A stretch of 64,000 bases of DNA. Origin: a virus. The position numbers were made by a program, and so were the translations under genes. Within the stretch, counting starts at the first letter, position 1. Each line of letters opens with the position of its first letter. Below the pieces are notes generated by a model that saw nothing but the letters and a program-made list of their open reading frames with translations, made no database searches and was not told where the DNA came from. Positions 21,751 to 29,770 of this stretch are shown one piece after another. Location of the stretch: positions 1-64,000 of the IMG/VR virus record IMGVR_UViG_3300044695_006279. One strand, written 5' to 3'.

Positions 21751-24700
21751 ATGCCAAATAGTTTTAATACACCAATTAGTATAGATTCTATTAGAGTTGG
21801 ATATGTTGATCCATCTCTTGGGTTTGTTGATGGCATTACAGTCTGTCAAGCAAATGATTATGCGTACAAAAATCCTGGAACAGTATTTGTTTTTAGGGAT
21901 GGTAGCAATAATATTAAGTACTTAACTATTAATGAAGTTAATTTATTAACTACAAATGACATTGTATCTACAACAAGCACTTGTGGTGGATATCAAGAAA
22001 TAAAAGAATGCGGTCCACCAAAGATTCAAATTTTTGGTGGCGGTGGAGTAGGTGCTGTAGGAAATCCAGTTGTAGGAGAAGATGGTGCGATTCTTGCAGT
22101 AGATTTGGTAAGCGGTGGATTTGGATATCAGTTCCCTCCAATTACTCAAGCAAAAGATGAATGTCAATATGGAACTGGTTCAGTATTAAGAGCAATTCTT
22201 GGCGAAACTGTAGAAGAATATGAAACCTTTGAGGGAGAAGAAGACTTTGAAGAATATGAATTATGTGAGGATACTGATGTTGGATATGGTATAAAATACG
22301 GACCCAATGGAGAAAATTTAGGTGATTGGGACCCAGATTCATACACAAGCACGGCAAAAGATCCCATTCAAAATGAGATTGAAAAGTATCAAGAGTCACT
22401 TACAAAATATAAAAATCCTTTTTGGACAACAAGAAAAAAACTACCAGTAAGAATTAGTTCTTTAGGCAAAGATTTTTCTTCTTATGAGGTGACATTTCCT
22501 ACTTGGAATGACTTTATGAATTCTTATGCAATTTCTCCAGTTGCTCCTTCAAATGTTGCTGGTAGTGATTTTGCAGGAAGAATATTTACATTTGAATGGG
22601 AAGAAAATTTTCCGTATGATGGCGAATATGTTTTTAGAGGACTATGTGATAATCTTGCAAAACTGTATATTGATGGTGATTTAATCTCCGATTTAAAAGG
22701 ATTTAATGATTCGGTGCAGCCAATTCAAAAAACATTAAAATCTGGTGTTTATCTTATTAGAATTGACTTATTGAATATTCCAATAACAACAAATACTTCA
22801 ACAACAACTTCAGTCACTTCTAAAATAAATGCTAAATTTGCAAAGAGAGGAAATGATTTTTATCTCGATGTTACTGGAAGTGGCACTGGTGAAGTAGATT
22901 TATTAATGGAAATTGATGATTCATCTTATATTGCAGGACTTGCTGCGAGAGAAATTATTATTCCTTCGGATAAGGGCAAAGTAAAATTTACAAGGGCAAC
23001 TGGCACACCTAAAGTAGAAAACATTAAGAAGACTATTAATGTTACTGGAGGTCAATCTTATGGTCCAATACAAATATTAGGAGCAACTATTGGAGTTGCA
23101 AAACCAACTGTAAATAGCAACAAAATTGCTTTATATGATGCTGCTGGAACTGATGAAAATATCAAGTTTCTTATTACAAATGTGAAAGGAAATGCAACCA
23201 CAACTTCAATTAATACGTCAGCATCTACCGCAAGTGTTGCATCAATTACTACTCAGAATCCTAAAGATTATGTACTACCAGAAGCAAAAATTATTGAGAA
23301 GAAAGGTCAATATTATATTCAAGTTGGTGGAACAGGTGTAGTAAATATAACATTTAAAATGGATGTGAATGATGCCTACTATATTGCAGGAATAGCAGCA
23401 TCAGAAATTAGAGTTCCTTCTGAAAGTGGTACTATTTCATTAAAAAGAAAGTCAACTGTAAGTATCAACGGACAATATTTTCCAAATGCATATGAAAAAG
23501 AAGAGACCATTAAAAAGTCTGGTAAATTTGCTGGAGGTAAAACTTATGGTCCTATTGAAATAATCAACCAAAATCCAACAGGTCTTCCTCCAAAACTATC
23601 TGGTTCAAAAAAACTTGAACTCAGAGATGCTGAAGGAGATGATGCAAATATTAAGTTTGAAATTGATAACGTAGAACCACAAAAATCTACAGTTTCAAAT
23701 ATTGCTACAGGTACAGTTGTATCATCAAAATCTTGGAATCAAAATCCAATGGGCATTTCAGTAACAATTGATGCTCCACCACAACCTGTTCCTCAAGAAA
23801 AACCTCCTGTACAAGAAGGTAGATGTCCACCAAATCCTATTTGGTCTACAAGATTTCCAAGTGCAAAGGAAAATTGGTATCCAGTTCGTTTTCCCAAATG
23901 GTCTAAATTTTTGAATAGATATGCACTATCTCCAGTAAAACCATTAGACACTCCTGGAAGTGATAGTGGTGGAATATCTTATTCAAATTCTTGGAATGTC
24001 AATGCTCCTTTTAGAGGATATTATAAGGTTCGTGGAGAGGTTGATGATATTGCAAAAATTTATGTTGATGGAAATTTAGTTCTGGATCTATCAAGAAGAG
24101 TTGGGAAAACTAGTGGTTCGGAAAAAGTTTTATTGGAAGAAGGTAATCATACGATAAAAGTTGAGGTTGAAAATTATTCTTCCGAATCTTTCTCAACAAT
24201 AAATCAAAAAATCTTTAGTACTCTTGACTGGCAATCTCCTCTGGCATCTACATCTTCTAATATAAAGGCAAAGTTTATTCAGAAAGGAAAAGATTATTAT
24301 TTGGATGTATCTGGATTTGGATCTGGCGAAATTTCTTTTGTGATGGATGTCAATGACGCACCTTACATCGCTGGTCTTGCTGCGAAGGAAGTTATTATTC
24401 CTTCAGACGGTGGTAAGTTAATGTTTACTAGAACTGGTATATCTCAAAGAGATTCTATTGCATATTTTAGTATCCCAAAAGAAGAGACCATTAAAAAGTC
24501 TGGTAAATTTACTGGAGGTAAAATTTATGGACCAATACAAATATTAGGTGCTACAGTTGGTGCAGGAACTCCAAAAGTTTTCAATAATAAGTTATCTCTA
24601 TTTGATGCTGCTGGAACTGATGAAAATATCAAACTTGAAATTTCTAAAATAGAACAAACTGCAAAAAATTCAGTTACGTCAAGTTCTGTTTCTTCTGGTA

Positions 24701-25854
24701 CATCAAAGGATGGTGTAATATATCAGGGTCCAGAAATTTTTCATCACATTCAAACCACAGGTGGTTCAACAGGTAAGGGCTGGGGAGACTTTATGAATAA
24801 GTATTCAGTCTCTCCAAAAGTATTTAAGAGTATATCCGAACCTGACGAAAGAATAAATGGAACGTTTACTTTAACTTGGAAAAACGTAAAATTTCCTGAA
24901 GATGGGGATTACAGAGTTAGATTTCAGGCAGATAATATTGGTGTTCTTAAAATTGGTGATAAACAAGTTCAAAAGACCACAGATTTTTATGGAGATCCTG
25001 CAACAATTCAAACAAATATAACTGCAGGAACATATGATATTGTAATTGAACTGACGAATATCAAAGATAGAACCAATAAGTTTTCAAATAATCCAACAGG
25101 AACTTCCTTGGTTATTGAAAAGGATATATCTGTAAGAGATAGTTCATCAAAATCTTGGACAGAAAATCCGATTGGAGTTTCTGCGGTTTTAATTTCTCCA
25201 CCCTGTCCAAAGAAAATTAGTGGTAAGGGCGTAGTAGAAAAAATTATTATAGATGAACCTGGTAACGGATATCTTGCACCACAAGATCCTACAATTGGAT
25301 ATCCAGTTATTGTTAAATTGAAAGAAGTACTTGTTGATAATGGTGGAATCAATTATAATTGTGGTGGCGATCAACTTAAAATTACACCAGATAATGGTGC
25401 AAAATTGAGTTATACCTGCAATGCCTTTGGTGTTATTAATACAGTGACTGTTGATGATTCTGGCACACCTTTTACAAGTTACCCAAGAATCACTCTTCCA
25501 TCAGAAACCGGAGTAAATGCAAAGTTTACACCAGTCTTTGAAGTAATAAGAGATCCTTTAGATCCGGCAATATCTCCAAATAATATTATTCAAGTTACTG
25601 ATTTGGTTGGTCTCAAGCAAACTGGATATGTCGATGGTCGTGCATATTATGGTGCAGTATATTATGATGGAGGTGTTAAGTATGCGGGATACTATAAGAC
25701 AATTGGTACACCAATTCGTGTCTATAATACTCTTCAGGAGAGTATTACTACTAAGGTAACTACTCCTGCAAGTGCAATTGAAAGATCTGGTACGGATGTT
25801 ACAAGTAATGATCCACGTCTCAATATTCCAGGAACTCCAGAGAATCTAATTTAA
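21751..25854 (+). CDS. large repetitive virion protein with PA14-like domains
   Basis: A 1367-residue structural protein with two kinds of internal repeat. Type 1 (about residues 248-345, 712-810 and 1010-1110) has W..F.N.YA.SPV, then PGSD, a Trp-bearing strand and a Y.VDG/Y.DGD turn, which suggests PA14-like carbohydrate-binding domains. Type 2 (about 360-480, 505-640, 830-970) has DVTGSGTGEV, YIAGLAA.EI.IPS, GPIQILGA and DAAGTDENIK. A Gly-rich early region and an SGGFGYQFPP motif recur near the C-terminus. It probably forms a baseplate or side fibre that binds surface glycans. Confidence 0.7.
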   Translation: MPNSFNTPISIDSIRVGYVDPSLGFVDGITVCQANDYAYKNPGTVFVFRDGSNNIKYLTINEVNLLTTNDIVSTTSTCGGYQEIKECGPPKIQIFGGGGVGAVGNPVVGEDGAILAVDLVSGGFGYQFPPITQAKDECQYGTGSVLRAILGETVEEYETFEGEEDFEEYELCEDTDVGYGIKYGPNGENLGDWDPDSYTSTAKDPIQNEIEKYQESLTKYKNPFWTTRKKLPVRISSLGKDFSSYEVTFPTWNDFMNSYAISPVAPSNVAGSDFAGRIFTFEWEENFPYDGEYVFRGLCDNLAKLYIDGDLISDLKGFNDSVQPIQKTLKSGVYLIRIDLLNIPITTNTSTTTSVTSKINAKFAKRGNDFYLDVTGSGTGEVDLLMEIDDSSYIAGLAAREIIIPSDKGKVKFTRATGTPKVENIKKTINVTGGQSYGPIQILGATIGVAKPTVNSNKIALYDAAGTDENIKFLITNVKGNATTTSINTSASTASVASITTQNPKDYVLPEAKIIEKKGQYYIQVGGTGVVNITFKMDVNDAYYIAGIAASEIRVPSESGTISLKRKSTVSINGQYFPNAYEKEETIKKSGKFAGGKTYGPIEIINQNPTGLPPKLSGSKKLELRDAEGDDANIKFEIDNVEPQKSTVSNIATGTVVSSKSWNQNPMGISVTIDAPPQPVPQEKPPVQEGRCPPNPIWSTRFPSAKENWYPVRFPKWSKFLNRYALSPVKPLDTPGSDSGGISYSNSWNVNAPFRGYYKVRGEVDDIAKIYVDGNLVLDLSRRVGKTSGSEKVLLEEGNHTIKVEVENYSSESFSTINQKIFSTLDWQSPLASTSSNIKAKFIQKGKDYYLDVSGFGSGEISFVMDVNDAPYIAGLAAKEVIIPSDGGKLMFTRTGISQRDSIAYFSIPKEETIKKSGKFTGGKIYGPIQILGATVGAGTPKVFNNKLSLFDAAGTDENIKLEISKIEQTAKNSVTSSSVSSGTSKDGVIYQGPEIFHHIQTTGGSTGKGWGDFMNKYSVSPKVFKSISEPDERINGTFTLTWKNVKFPEDGDYRVRFQADNIGVLKIGDKQVQKTTDFYGDPATIQTNITAGTYDIVIELTNIKDRTNKFSNNPTGTSLVIEKDISVRDSSSKSWTENPIGVSAVLISPPCPKKISGKGVVEKIIIDEPGNGYLAPQDPTIGYPVIVKLKEVLVDNGGINYNCGGDQLKITPDNGAKLSYTCNAFGVINTVTVDDSGTPFTSYPRITLPSETGVNAKFTPVFEVIRDPLDPAISPNNIIQVTDLVGLKQTGYVDGRAYYGAVYYDGGVKYAGYYKTIGTPIRVYNTLQESITTKVTTPASAIERSGTDVTSNDPRLNIPGTPENLI

Positions 25855-25859
25855 CTCTA

Positions 25860-25866
25860 TTAAATA
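25860..25866 (+). promoter_or_regulatory. late promoter-like motif TTAAATA
   Basis: TTAAATA followed by GTA, 25 bases before the ATG at 25892. Confidence 0.4.
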
Positions 25867-25891
25867 GTACTACATTGAATTCACATTTCTG

Positions 25892-26518
25892 ATGGCAATT
25901 CCTCCAAATAGTAAACCAAATAATACGAGAGTAAATAACACTACATCAAAACAAAATTATACTGAAATTAGTTATGGAAATGACCATGGTTCAATTAACT
26001 TTGGTCATGTTTCGAAACAAGGGGATGTGACTGCTGACGTACAACTTCAAGCATCTGATGGTCGTCATCAAATCACTTTAGATAAAGATGGCCCAAGAAA
26101 AGGATGTACCTCAATAACATCTCCTGGTAATTTTCAAATTCAATGTGGTCTTGATAAGAATGAAGCAGAAGATACTCTGTTTATAAATGCTGTGAATGGT
26201 AATGTTTGTATCATTGCTAGTAATGGAAAACTGAGACTTCAGGGTACTGATATTGAATTAGTTGCAATTGGGGAGGGTGGAAGTAAAGGAAATATTCGTA
26301 TGAATGCAAAAGGCGGTTCTATTGAAATGGACGCCAAAAAGGTCTTGATAAATGCCTCAAGTTTCTGTAAAATAGCATCTAGTGGAAAGGTTGAAGTTGC
26401 AGCAAATAGTTGCTTAAGTATGTACGGTTCAATAATTAGAGGAGTTACTGACGCTTGTGCAGTAAAAGATTCTAAAGTTGGTGGAAGAAGATTCCAAGTA
26501 AGTCAAGAAATTTTTTAA
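25892..26518 (+). CDS. beta-helical structural protein, possible tail needle
   Basis: A 208-residue protein made mostly of short strand-turn repeats: INAVNGNVCIIASNGKLRL, QGTDIELVAIG, NIRMNAKGGSIEMDAKKV, IASSGKVEVAANS. The alternating hydrophobic, V-x-G/N-G spacing resembles the triple-stranded beta-helix of T4 gp5C and of VgrG spikes. Since the gp5-like protein of this phage has no obvious such region, this gene is a candidate for a separate membrane-piercing needle. It could also be a fibre stem. AAGGAG before the next gene suggests co-translation. Confidence 0.62.
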   Translation: MAIPPNSKPNNTRVNNTTSKQNYTEISYGNDHGSINFGHVSKQGDVTADVQLQASDGRHQITLDKDGPRKGCTSITSPGNFQIQCGLDKNEAEDTLFINAVNGNVCIIASNGKLRLQGTDIELVAIGEGGSKGNIRMNAKGGSIEMDAKKVLINASSFCKIASSGKVEVAANSCLSMYGSIIRGVTDACAVKDSKVGGRRFQVSQEIF

Positions 26519-26529
26519 GGAGAAAATAA

Positions 26530-27189
26530 ATGTCATCTTGTCAAGACGATGTTGCAGTTGGCGGTCAATTAATGGTAGGTGCAGGATTACCTCCTTCACT
26601 TGGAGTTGGTCCCTCTAAAATTAATGGTTCTGCATTTGTTGAAGGACCAATGCAGGTTGGTGCAGCTCAGCAATTTGGAAAAGTTGATGCAACTTTAATG
26701 GTTGGTCAAACTTTTAATTCTGAATCTAAGTCTCCACTATATTCTTTATGGGCAAGACTTTATTCAAGGTTTCAAAATTTTGTTCGCGTTGATGTTTTAT
26801 TGAAATCAAAATACATAGAAGCAGAAACAATTTATTGCAAACACTTTTATTGTCCAGACAAACATTTCTTAATTGATCACCCTTCAGAACAAGGAAAGAA
26901 ATTAATTTATGGATGTTTGGAAGGACCAGAGAATGGTGTTTATGTTCGAGGAAAAGTTTTAAATAGAGATTATATTGAACTTCCTCGTTATTGGAAAGAT
27001 TTGGTGGATGAAACTACAATTACGGTTTCATTAACTCCGATTGGTTCTCATCAAGACGTTATTGTAAAAAGAATCGATGAGAGTAAGGTATACTTGCAAG
27101 CAAAACCTGGTATGCCAATTCATTGTTTTTATCATATTTTTGCTACAAGAAAAGATATTCCTAGATTAGAAGTAGAGGTTCAAGAATAA
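26530..27189 (+). CDS. virion protein with fibre-type C-terminal domain
   Basis: A 219-residue protein with two parts. Residues 1-110 contain short Gly-rich repeats (VGGQLMVGAGLPPSLGVGPS, EGPMQVGAAQQFG, TLMVGQTFNSES). Residues about 118-215 form a compact domain: FLIDHPSEQGKKLIYGCLEG, YVRGKVL, IELPRYWKDLVDETTITVSL and TPIGSHQDVIV. This second domain recurs in the next gene and, in my knowledge, at the ends of many phage fibre proteins. It overlaps the next start by one base. A role in the tail tip or a short fibre is likely. Confidence 0.66.
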   Translation: MSSCQDDVAVGGQLMVGAGLPPSLGVGPSKINGSAFVEGPMQVGAAQQFGKVDATLMVGQTFNSESKSPLYSLWARLYSRFQNFVRVDVLLKSKYIEAETIYCKHFYCPDKHFLIDHPSEQGKKLIYGCLEGPENGVYVRGKVLNRDYIELPRYWKDLVDETTITVSLTPIGSHQDVIVKRIDESKVYLQAKPGMPIHCFYHIFATRKDIPRLEVEVQE

Positions 27190-27932
27190 TGGCAATTACA
27201 TTCCAAAAATCAGGTTCCTTTACGGGACCAGGATTTGATTTTGAATATAGAGATAATGATGATTTTTCTTTACAATTTACTGACTTAACTTTTCCAGACG
27301 ATGTTGGAATGATTCTTGTAAACACATTATCTTCTCCGAATGATTATGTGTATATGCATCTTGCAGGAACAAGCACTGCTAATGTAACGCTTGAAGCAAG
27401 TTATGGGAACATTCCTGTTTTCAATTTTAATGCAACACAAACTAATTTTAATGGCAATATTACTGCCACTGGAACAATATCTGCCCCTTCATTTGCAGGT
27501 GCTGCTTGGTCAAGTTTAGTTAGTGATGTAAATAGCAAAAAGTCTTTTGATATTTCTCATCCCTCAAAGGAAGGATATAGACTCAGATATATCTGCGTAG
27601 AAGGTCCAGAGGCAGAAGTTTATTTTAGGGGAAAACTTTCTAATGGAAATGTTATAGAACTTCCAGATTATTGGAAAGATTTGGTTGATATTGAAACTGT
27701 GGGCGTAACTCTAACCCCTATTGGGTGCTATCAAGAACTCTTCGTGGAAAAAATTGAGTGGGGGACCAAGATTATTGTAAAAAATAATGCAGGTGGTGCT
27801 GTTAATTGTTCTTATGTTGTCTATGGAGAAAGAAAGGATGTTGATAAGAATATTTCAGAATATCAAGGAACAAGTCCTGCCGATTATCCTGGTGACAATT
27901 CTCAATATGTGATTAATGGTATAAGGGCTTGA
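27189..27932 (+). CDS. virion protein, paralogue of the preceding fibre domain
   Basis: A 247-residue protein. The N-terminal 115 residues are a beta-rich domain (GPGFDFEYRDNDDFSLQFTD, YGNIPVFNFNATQTNFNG). The C-terminal domain repeats that of the preceding gene: DISHPSKEGYRLRYICVEG, VYFRGKL, IELPDYWKDLVDIETVGVTL and TPIGCYQEL, so the two genes share a duplicated module. It ends at the -35 box of an early-type promoter, marking the end of the tail block. Confidence 0.66.
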   Translation: MAITFQKSGSFTGPGFDFEYRDNDDFSLQFTDLTFPDDVGMILVNTLSSPNDYVYMHLAGTSTANVTLEASYGNIPVFNFNATQTNFNGNITATGTISAPSFAGAAWSSLVSDVNSKKSFDISHPSKEGYRLRYICVEGPEAEVYFRGKLSNGNVIELPDYWKDLVDIETVGVTLTPIGCYQELFVEKIEWGTKIIVKNNAGGAVNCSYVVYGERKDVDKNISEYQGTSPADYPGDNSQYVINGIRA

Positions 27933-27958
27933 CACGCCTCTCCAGGACCTGCTATGAT
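27929..27958 (+). promoter_or_regulatory. sigma70-type promoter for the tRNA / early cassette
   Basis: A perfect TTGACA (27929-27934) and TATGAT (27953-27958) with an 18-base spacer. The TGA stop of the upstream gene is part of the -35 box. It should start transcription near 27965, before the small gene at 27985, and read on towards the tRNAs. Confidence 0.75.
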
Positions 27959-27984
27959 ACCTAGGTAATCACGAAACGAACCGA

Positions 27985-28167
27985 ATGCAAGGCGAGTACC
28001 TGACCCGCTGTGTCGTAGACCCTATTAAGCGTACCGTGTATCTTTATTCTAGTGAAGGGACAGAAAAGCAAGTGTCCTGTGATACTGTTGATGAGTTTAT
28101 GAATGTGCTAGAATTTGTTCGTTCAACACTTGATGAAAGTACTCTCTCATACGCAAATCCACTTTAA
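27985..28167 (+). CDS. small conserved early protein (60 aa)
   Basis: A 60-residue soluble protein: an N-terminal strand region (CVVDPIKRTVYLYSSEGTE) and a C-terminal helix (TVDEFMNVLEFVRSTLDE). It is the first gene after a strong sigma70-type promoter, so it is probably made early in infection. No ribosome site stands out. Small early proteins of T4-like phages often inhibit or redirect host proteins, but no target can be proposed from the sequence. Confidence 0.65.
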   Translation: MQGEYLTRCVVDPIKRTVYLYSSEGTEKQVSCDTVDEFMNVLEFVRSTLDESTLSYANPL

Positions 28168-28169
28168 GT

Positions 28170-28226
28170 TTCATTTTTGGGGGTAAAAAAACCCGGTAAA
28201 AATTCTCACACGATACTTTTTTTAAA
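28170..28226 (+). promoter_or_regulatory. intergenic element, copy B (upstream of the 59-aa gene)
   Basis: Second copy of the element found before gp59. It reads TTCATTTTT, GGGGG, an A-rich loop, CCCGGT, AAAAA, then a C/A-rich part and a T run up to the start codon. The order of blocks and roughly three quarters of the bases agree with copy A at 6723-6775. Confidence 0.5.
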
Positions 28227-28406
28227 ATGCGTCCAGAAACAAGAGAATCAATGGAAATGCTTTTCACAGCAAAGTGGAACATTCCAAAGGCAGCAGAAAA
28301 CTGTAATCTTACAAATAAAGAAATGAAGATTACCTTTAATGAATACTGCCGTTTACATCCTGCTACTTATATGGTAGAATGTAGCAATCAACTCAGTCTT
28401 CTCTGA
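28227..28406 (+). CDS. small conserved phage protein (59 aa)
   Basis: A 59-residue protein beginning MRPETRESMEMLFTAKWNIP and continuing KAAENCNLTNKEMKITFNEY. The spacing of helices (KAAENCNLTNKEMKITF) resembles a helix-turn-helix, as in small DNA-binding proteins that choose a target through WNIPKAAEN-like contacts. I recall near-identical proteins in many T4-like cyanophages. The repeated element directly upstream suggests specific control of this gene. A terminator overlaps its stop codon. Confidence 0.7.
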   Translation: MRPETRESMEMLFTAKWNIPKAAENCNLTNKEMKITFNEYCRLHPATYMVECSNQLSLL

Positions 28407-28413
28407 GTTTTTT
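28390..28413 (+). terminator. intrinsic terminator before the tRNA-Leu gene
   Basis: AACTCAG (28390-28396) pairs with CTGAGTT (28403-28409), a 7-bp stem with a 6-base loop, then T residues to 28413. It overlaps the stop of the preceding gene. Read-through or processing must supply the tRNA two bases later, unless the tRNA has another promoter. Confidence 0.75.
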
Positions 28414-28415
28414 AT

Positions 28416-28488
28416 GCCCGTGTAGTCCAGCGGAAGAGACAAACGACTTAAAATCGTTCCAGCGTCAGTTCGAATCTGACCACGGGTA
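28416..28488 (+). tRNA. tRNA-Leu (anticodon UAA)
   Basis: A 73-base cloverleaf. Acceptor GCCCGTG pairs with CACGGGT, the D stem is GTC/GAC, the anticodon stem AACGA/TCGTT holds loop CTTAAAA with anticodon TAA, and the T arm is GTCAG-TTCGAAT-CTGAC. The discriminator is A, and CCA is not encoded. The variable region is only 5 bases, whereas leucine tRNAs normally have a long arm. It would read UUA codons, which are frequent in this AT-rich genome. Confidence 0.9.
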
Positions 28489-28508
28489 TTAGAGGATATA
28501 AACTTCCT

Positions 28509-28515
28509 CTAAATA
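28509..28515 (+). promoter_or_regulatory. late promoter-like motif CTAAATA
   Basis: CTAAATA 22 bases before the ATG at 28538. It follows a short inverted repeat (AGAGGA at 28491-28496, TCCTCT at 28505-28510). Confidence 0.35.
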
Positions 28516-28537
28516 AACAAAAGTAGGAAAAGTTCCT

Positions 28538-28807
28538 ATGAAGTACAGAATTGATGCCAGGTATTGTTGGTATAATCAAGGAGCACAAATTGTTCTGATG
28601 TACTTTATAAATCAAGTTCCTTTTACTTTTGACGAACTTCCAGACGACTCAATTTATGATCTGGAACTAATCAAATTAGCAGATACAGAAAGAAGATTTG
28701 AACCAGAGGATTTATACAGAACATCATTCTATTTGATTGATGAAGAGTGTCATCCAATGTTGTTTGAACTTGAACTGGAAAATCCAGAAATGTTGCCTGT
28801 TGATTAA
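28538..28807 (+). CDS. hypothetical protein between the two tRNA genes
   Basis: An 89-residue acidic protein, with a beta-rich start (MKYRIDARYCWYNQGAQIVL) and an acidic helical and loop C-terminus (PDDSIYDLELIKLADTE, FELELENPEMLPVD). No catalytic motif is seen. Upstream, AGGAA and TTCCT form a short hairpin ending at the base before the ATG, which could affect initiation. The stop is three bases from the tRNA-Thr gene, so both are likely on one transcript. Confidence 0.65.
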   Translation: MKYRIDARYCWYNQGAQIVLMYFINQVPFTFDELPDDSIYDLELIKLADTERRFEPEDLYRTSFYLIDEECHPMLFELELENPEMLPVD

Positions 28808-28809
28808 AT

Positions 28810-28881
28810 GCCCTTGTAGCTCAGTGGTAGAGCAACGGTTTTGTAAACCGTTGGTCGTCTGTTCGAATCAGATCGGGGGCT
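28810..28881 (+). tRNA. tRNA-Thr (anticodon UGU)
   Basis: A 72-base cloverleaf with acceptor GCCCTTG pairing with CGGGGGC (two G-U pairs), D arm GCTC-AGTGGTAG-GAGC, anticodon stem ACGGT/ACCGT with loop TTTGTAA, anticodon TGT, and T arm GTCTG-TTCGAAT-CAGAT. It reads ACA codons. CCA is not encoded. With the tRNA-Leu it forms the small tRNA set of this window; both decode A-ending codons. Confidence 0.93.
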
Positions 28882-28903
28882 TTGAGTTCTTTATAACTCC
28901 AAA

Positions 28904-29077
28904 ATGAACATTAATCTTTGGTATTGCGAGTCCATGAAACAATGGCGTTGGACTCTTACTGACAGTTCGCGTCCTATTCGCAGACAAGAATCAGGACAAC
29001 AACCATTTCTTCGTGATGCTATGAATGATGTAGCAAATACTGTAGAATATATGTTAGAATGCAAACAAAATGAGTAA
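28904..29077 (+). CDS. small conserved phage protein (57 aa)
   Basis: A 57-residue protein: MNINLWYCESMKQWRWTLTD with a Trp-rich beta start, then RRQESGQQPFLRDAMNDVAN and a final helix. The pattern of an antiparallel pair followed by a helix resembles small double-stranded-RNA- or protein-binding folds, but this is weak. I recall similar proteins in T4-like cyanophages. It follows the tRNA-Thr gene in the same cassette. Confidence 0.62.
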   Translation: MNINLWYCESMKQWRWTLTDSSRPIRRQESGQQPFLRDAMNDVANTVEYMLECKQNE

Positions 29078-29087
29078 TAATACTTAA

Positions 29088-29717
29088 ATGAAATCGGATT
29101 TTTATATAGATAAAGTTGGAAAGGATGAAGTAAAAAACTTACTTTATACTCACCATTATCTAAAAGACAAATCCAAAGATTTTAAATCAGGTTTCAATTA
29201 TGGACTTTACCGCAATTGTTTCACAGATGTCCTTAGGATTGGCAACTGCCTTGGTGTTTGCATTTTTACTGGTCTCCCAGTTCCAGAAATTGCCGTAGGT
29301 GCTTTTGGATTGAAGAGAGATGAGCAAGAAGGTTTATTTGAACTTTCCCGTCTCTGTATTCATCCAGAAGTTCAGAAAGAAGAATATAATATCACATCTT
29401 GGTTTGTAAGTAGATGTATTAAGAGGTTTAGAAAAGATGCCACGGTTCGTGCTGTTCTTAGTTACGCTGACTCTAATCACCACTCTGGAATTATATACAG
29501 AGCTTGTAATTTTCAGTACTACGGTTTAACTGACGCTAAAAAAGATTTCTACTATGCTGATGGAACTAAACATTCACGAGGTAGTGTCAAAGGTGCTGAT
29601 GGTGAGTGGCGTGATAGGAGTCGTAAACATCGGTATCTTATGGTTTTCGACAAAAAACTTAAACAACAGTTGACTTGGAAAGAACAAGAATGGTATAATA
29701 TTAAAGGCGATACTTAA
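29088..29717 (+). CDS. Mom-like DNA modification protein (GNAT fold)
   Basis: A 209-residue protein resembling phage Mu Mom, which modifies adenines in phage DNA to resist restriction. The match is in the acyltransferase-like core: FELSRLCIHPEVQKEEYNIT, SWFVSRCIKRF, VLSYADSNHHSGIIYRACNF and YYGLT, the order seen in Mom proteins. The C-terminal part (WRDRSRKHRYLMVFDKKLK) is also typical of phage homologues. The family shares the GNAT fold. An anti-restriction role is the best guess; the substrate base and donor are unknown. It ends the early cassette before a terminator. Confidence 0.75.
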   Translation: MKSDFYIDKVGKDEVKNLLYTHHYLKDKSKDFKSGFNYGLYRNCFTDVLRIGNCLGVCIFTGLPVPEIAVGAFGLKRDEQEGLFELSRLCIHPEVQKEEYNITSWFVSRCIKRFRKDATVRAVLSYADSNHHSGIIYRACNFQYYGLTDAKKDFYYADGTKHSRGSVKGADGEWRDRSRKHRYLMVFDKKLKQQLTWKEQEWYNIKGDT

Positions 29718-29741
29718 CCAAATCCCTTCCGTGTGCTTCAG

Positions 29742-29766
29742 AACCTCCCTTGTGGAGGTTTTGTTG
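29742..29766 (+). terminator. intrinsic terminator after the Mom-like gene
   Basis: AACCTCC (29742-29748) pairs with GGAGGTT (29754-29760) around a 5-base loop, followed by a short T-rich tract. It separates the early cassette from the late fibre genes. Confidence 0.75.
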
Positions 29767-29770
29767 TATG

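Noticed and set aside
28884-28899. GAGTT/AACTC hairpin after tRNA-Thr as a terminator
   Set aside because: Only a 5-bp stem and no T tract follows, and the next gene starts a few bases later.
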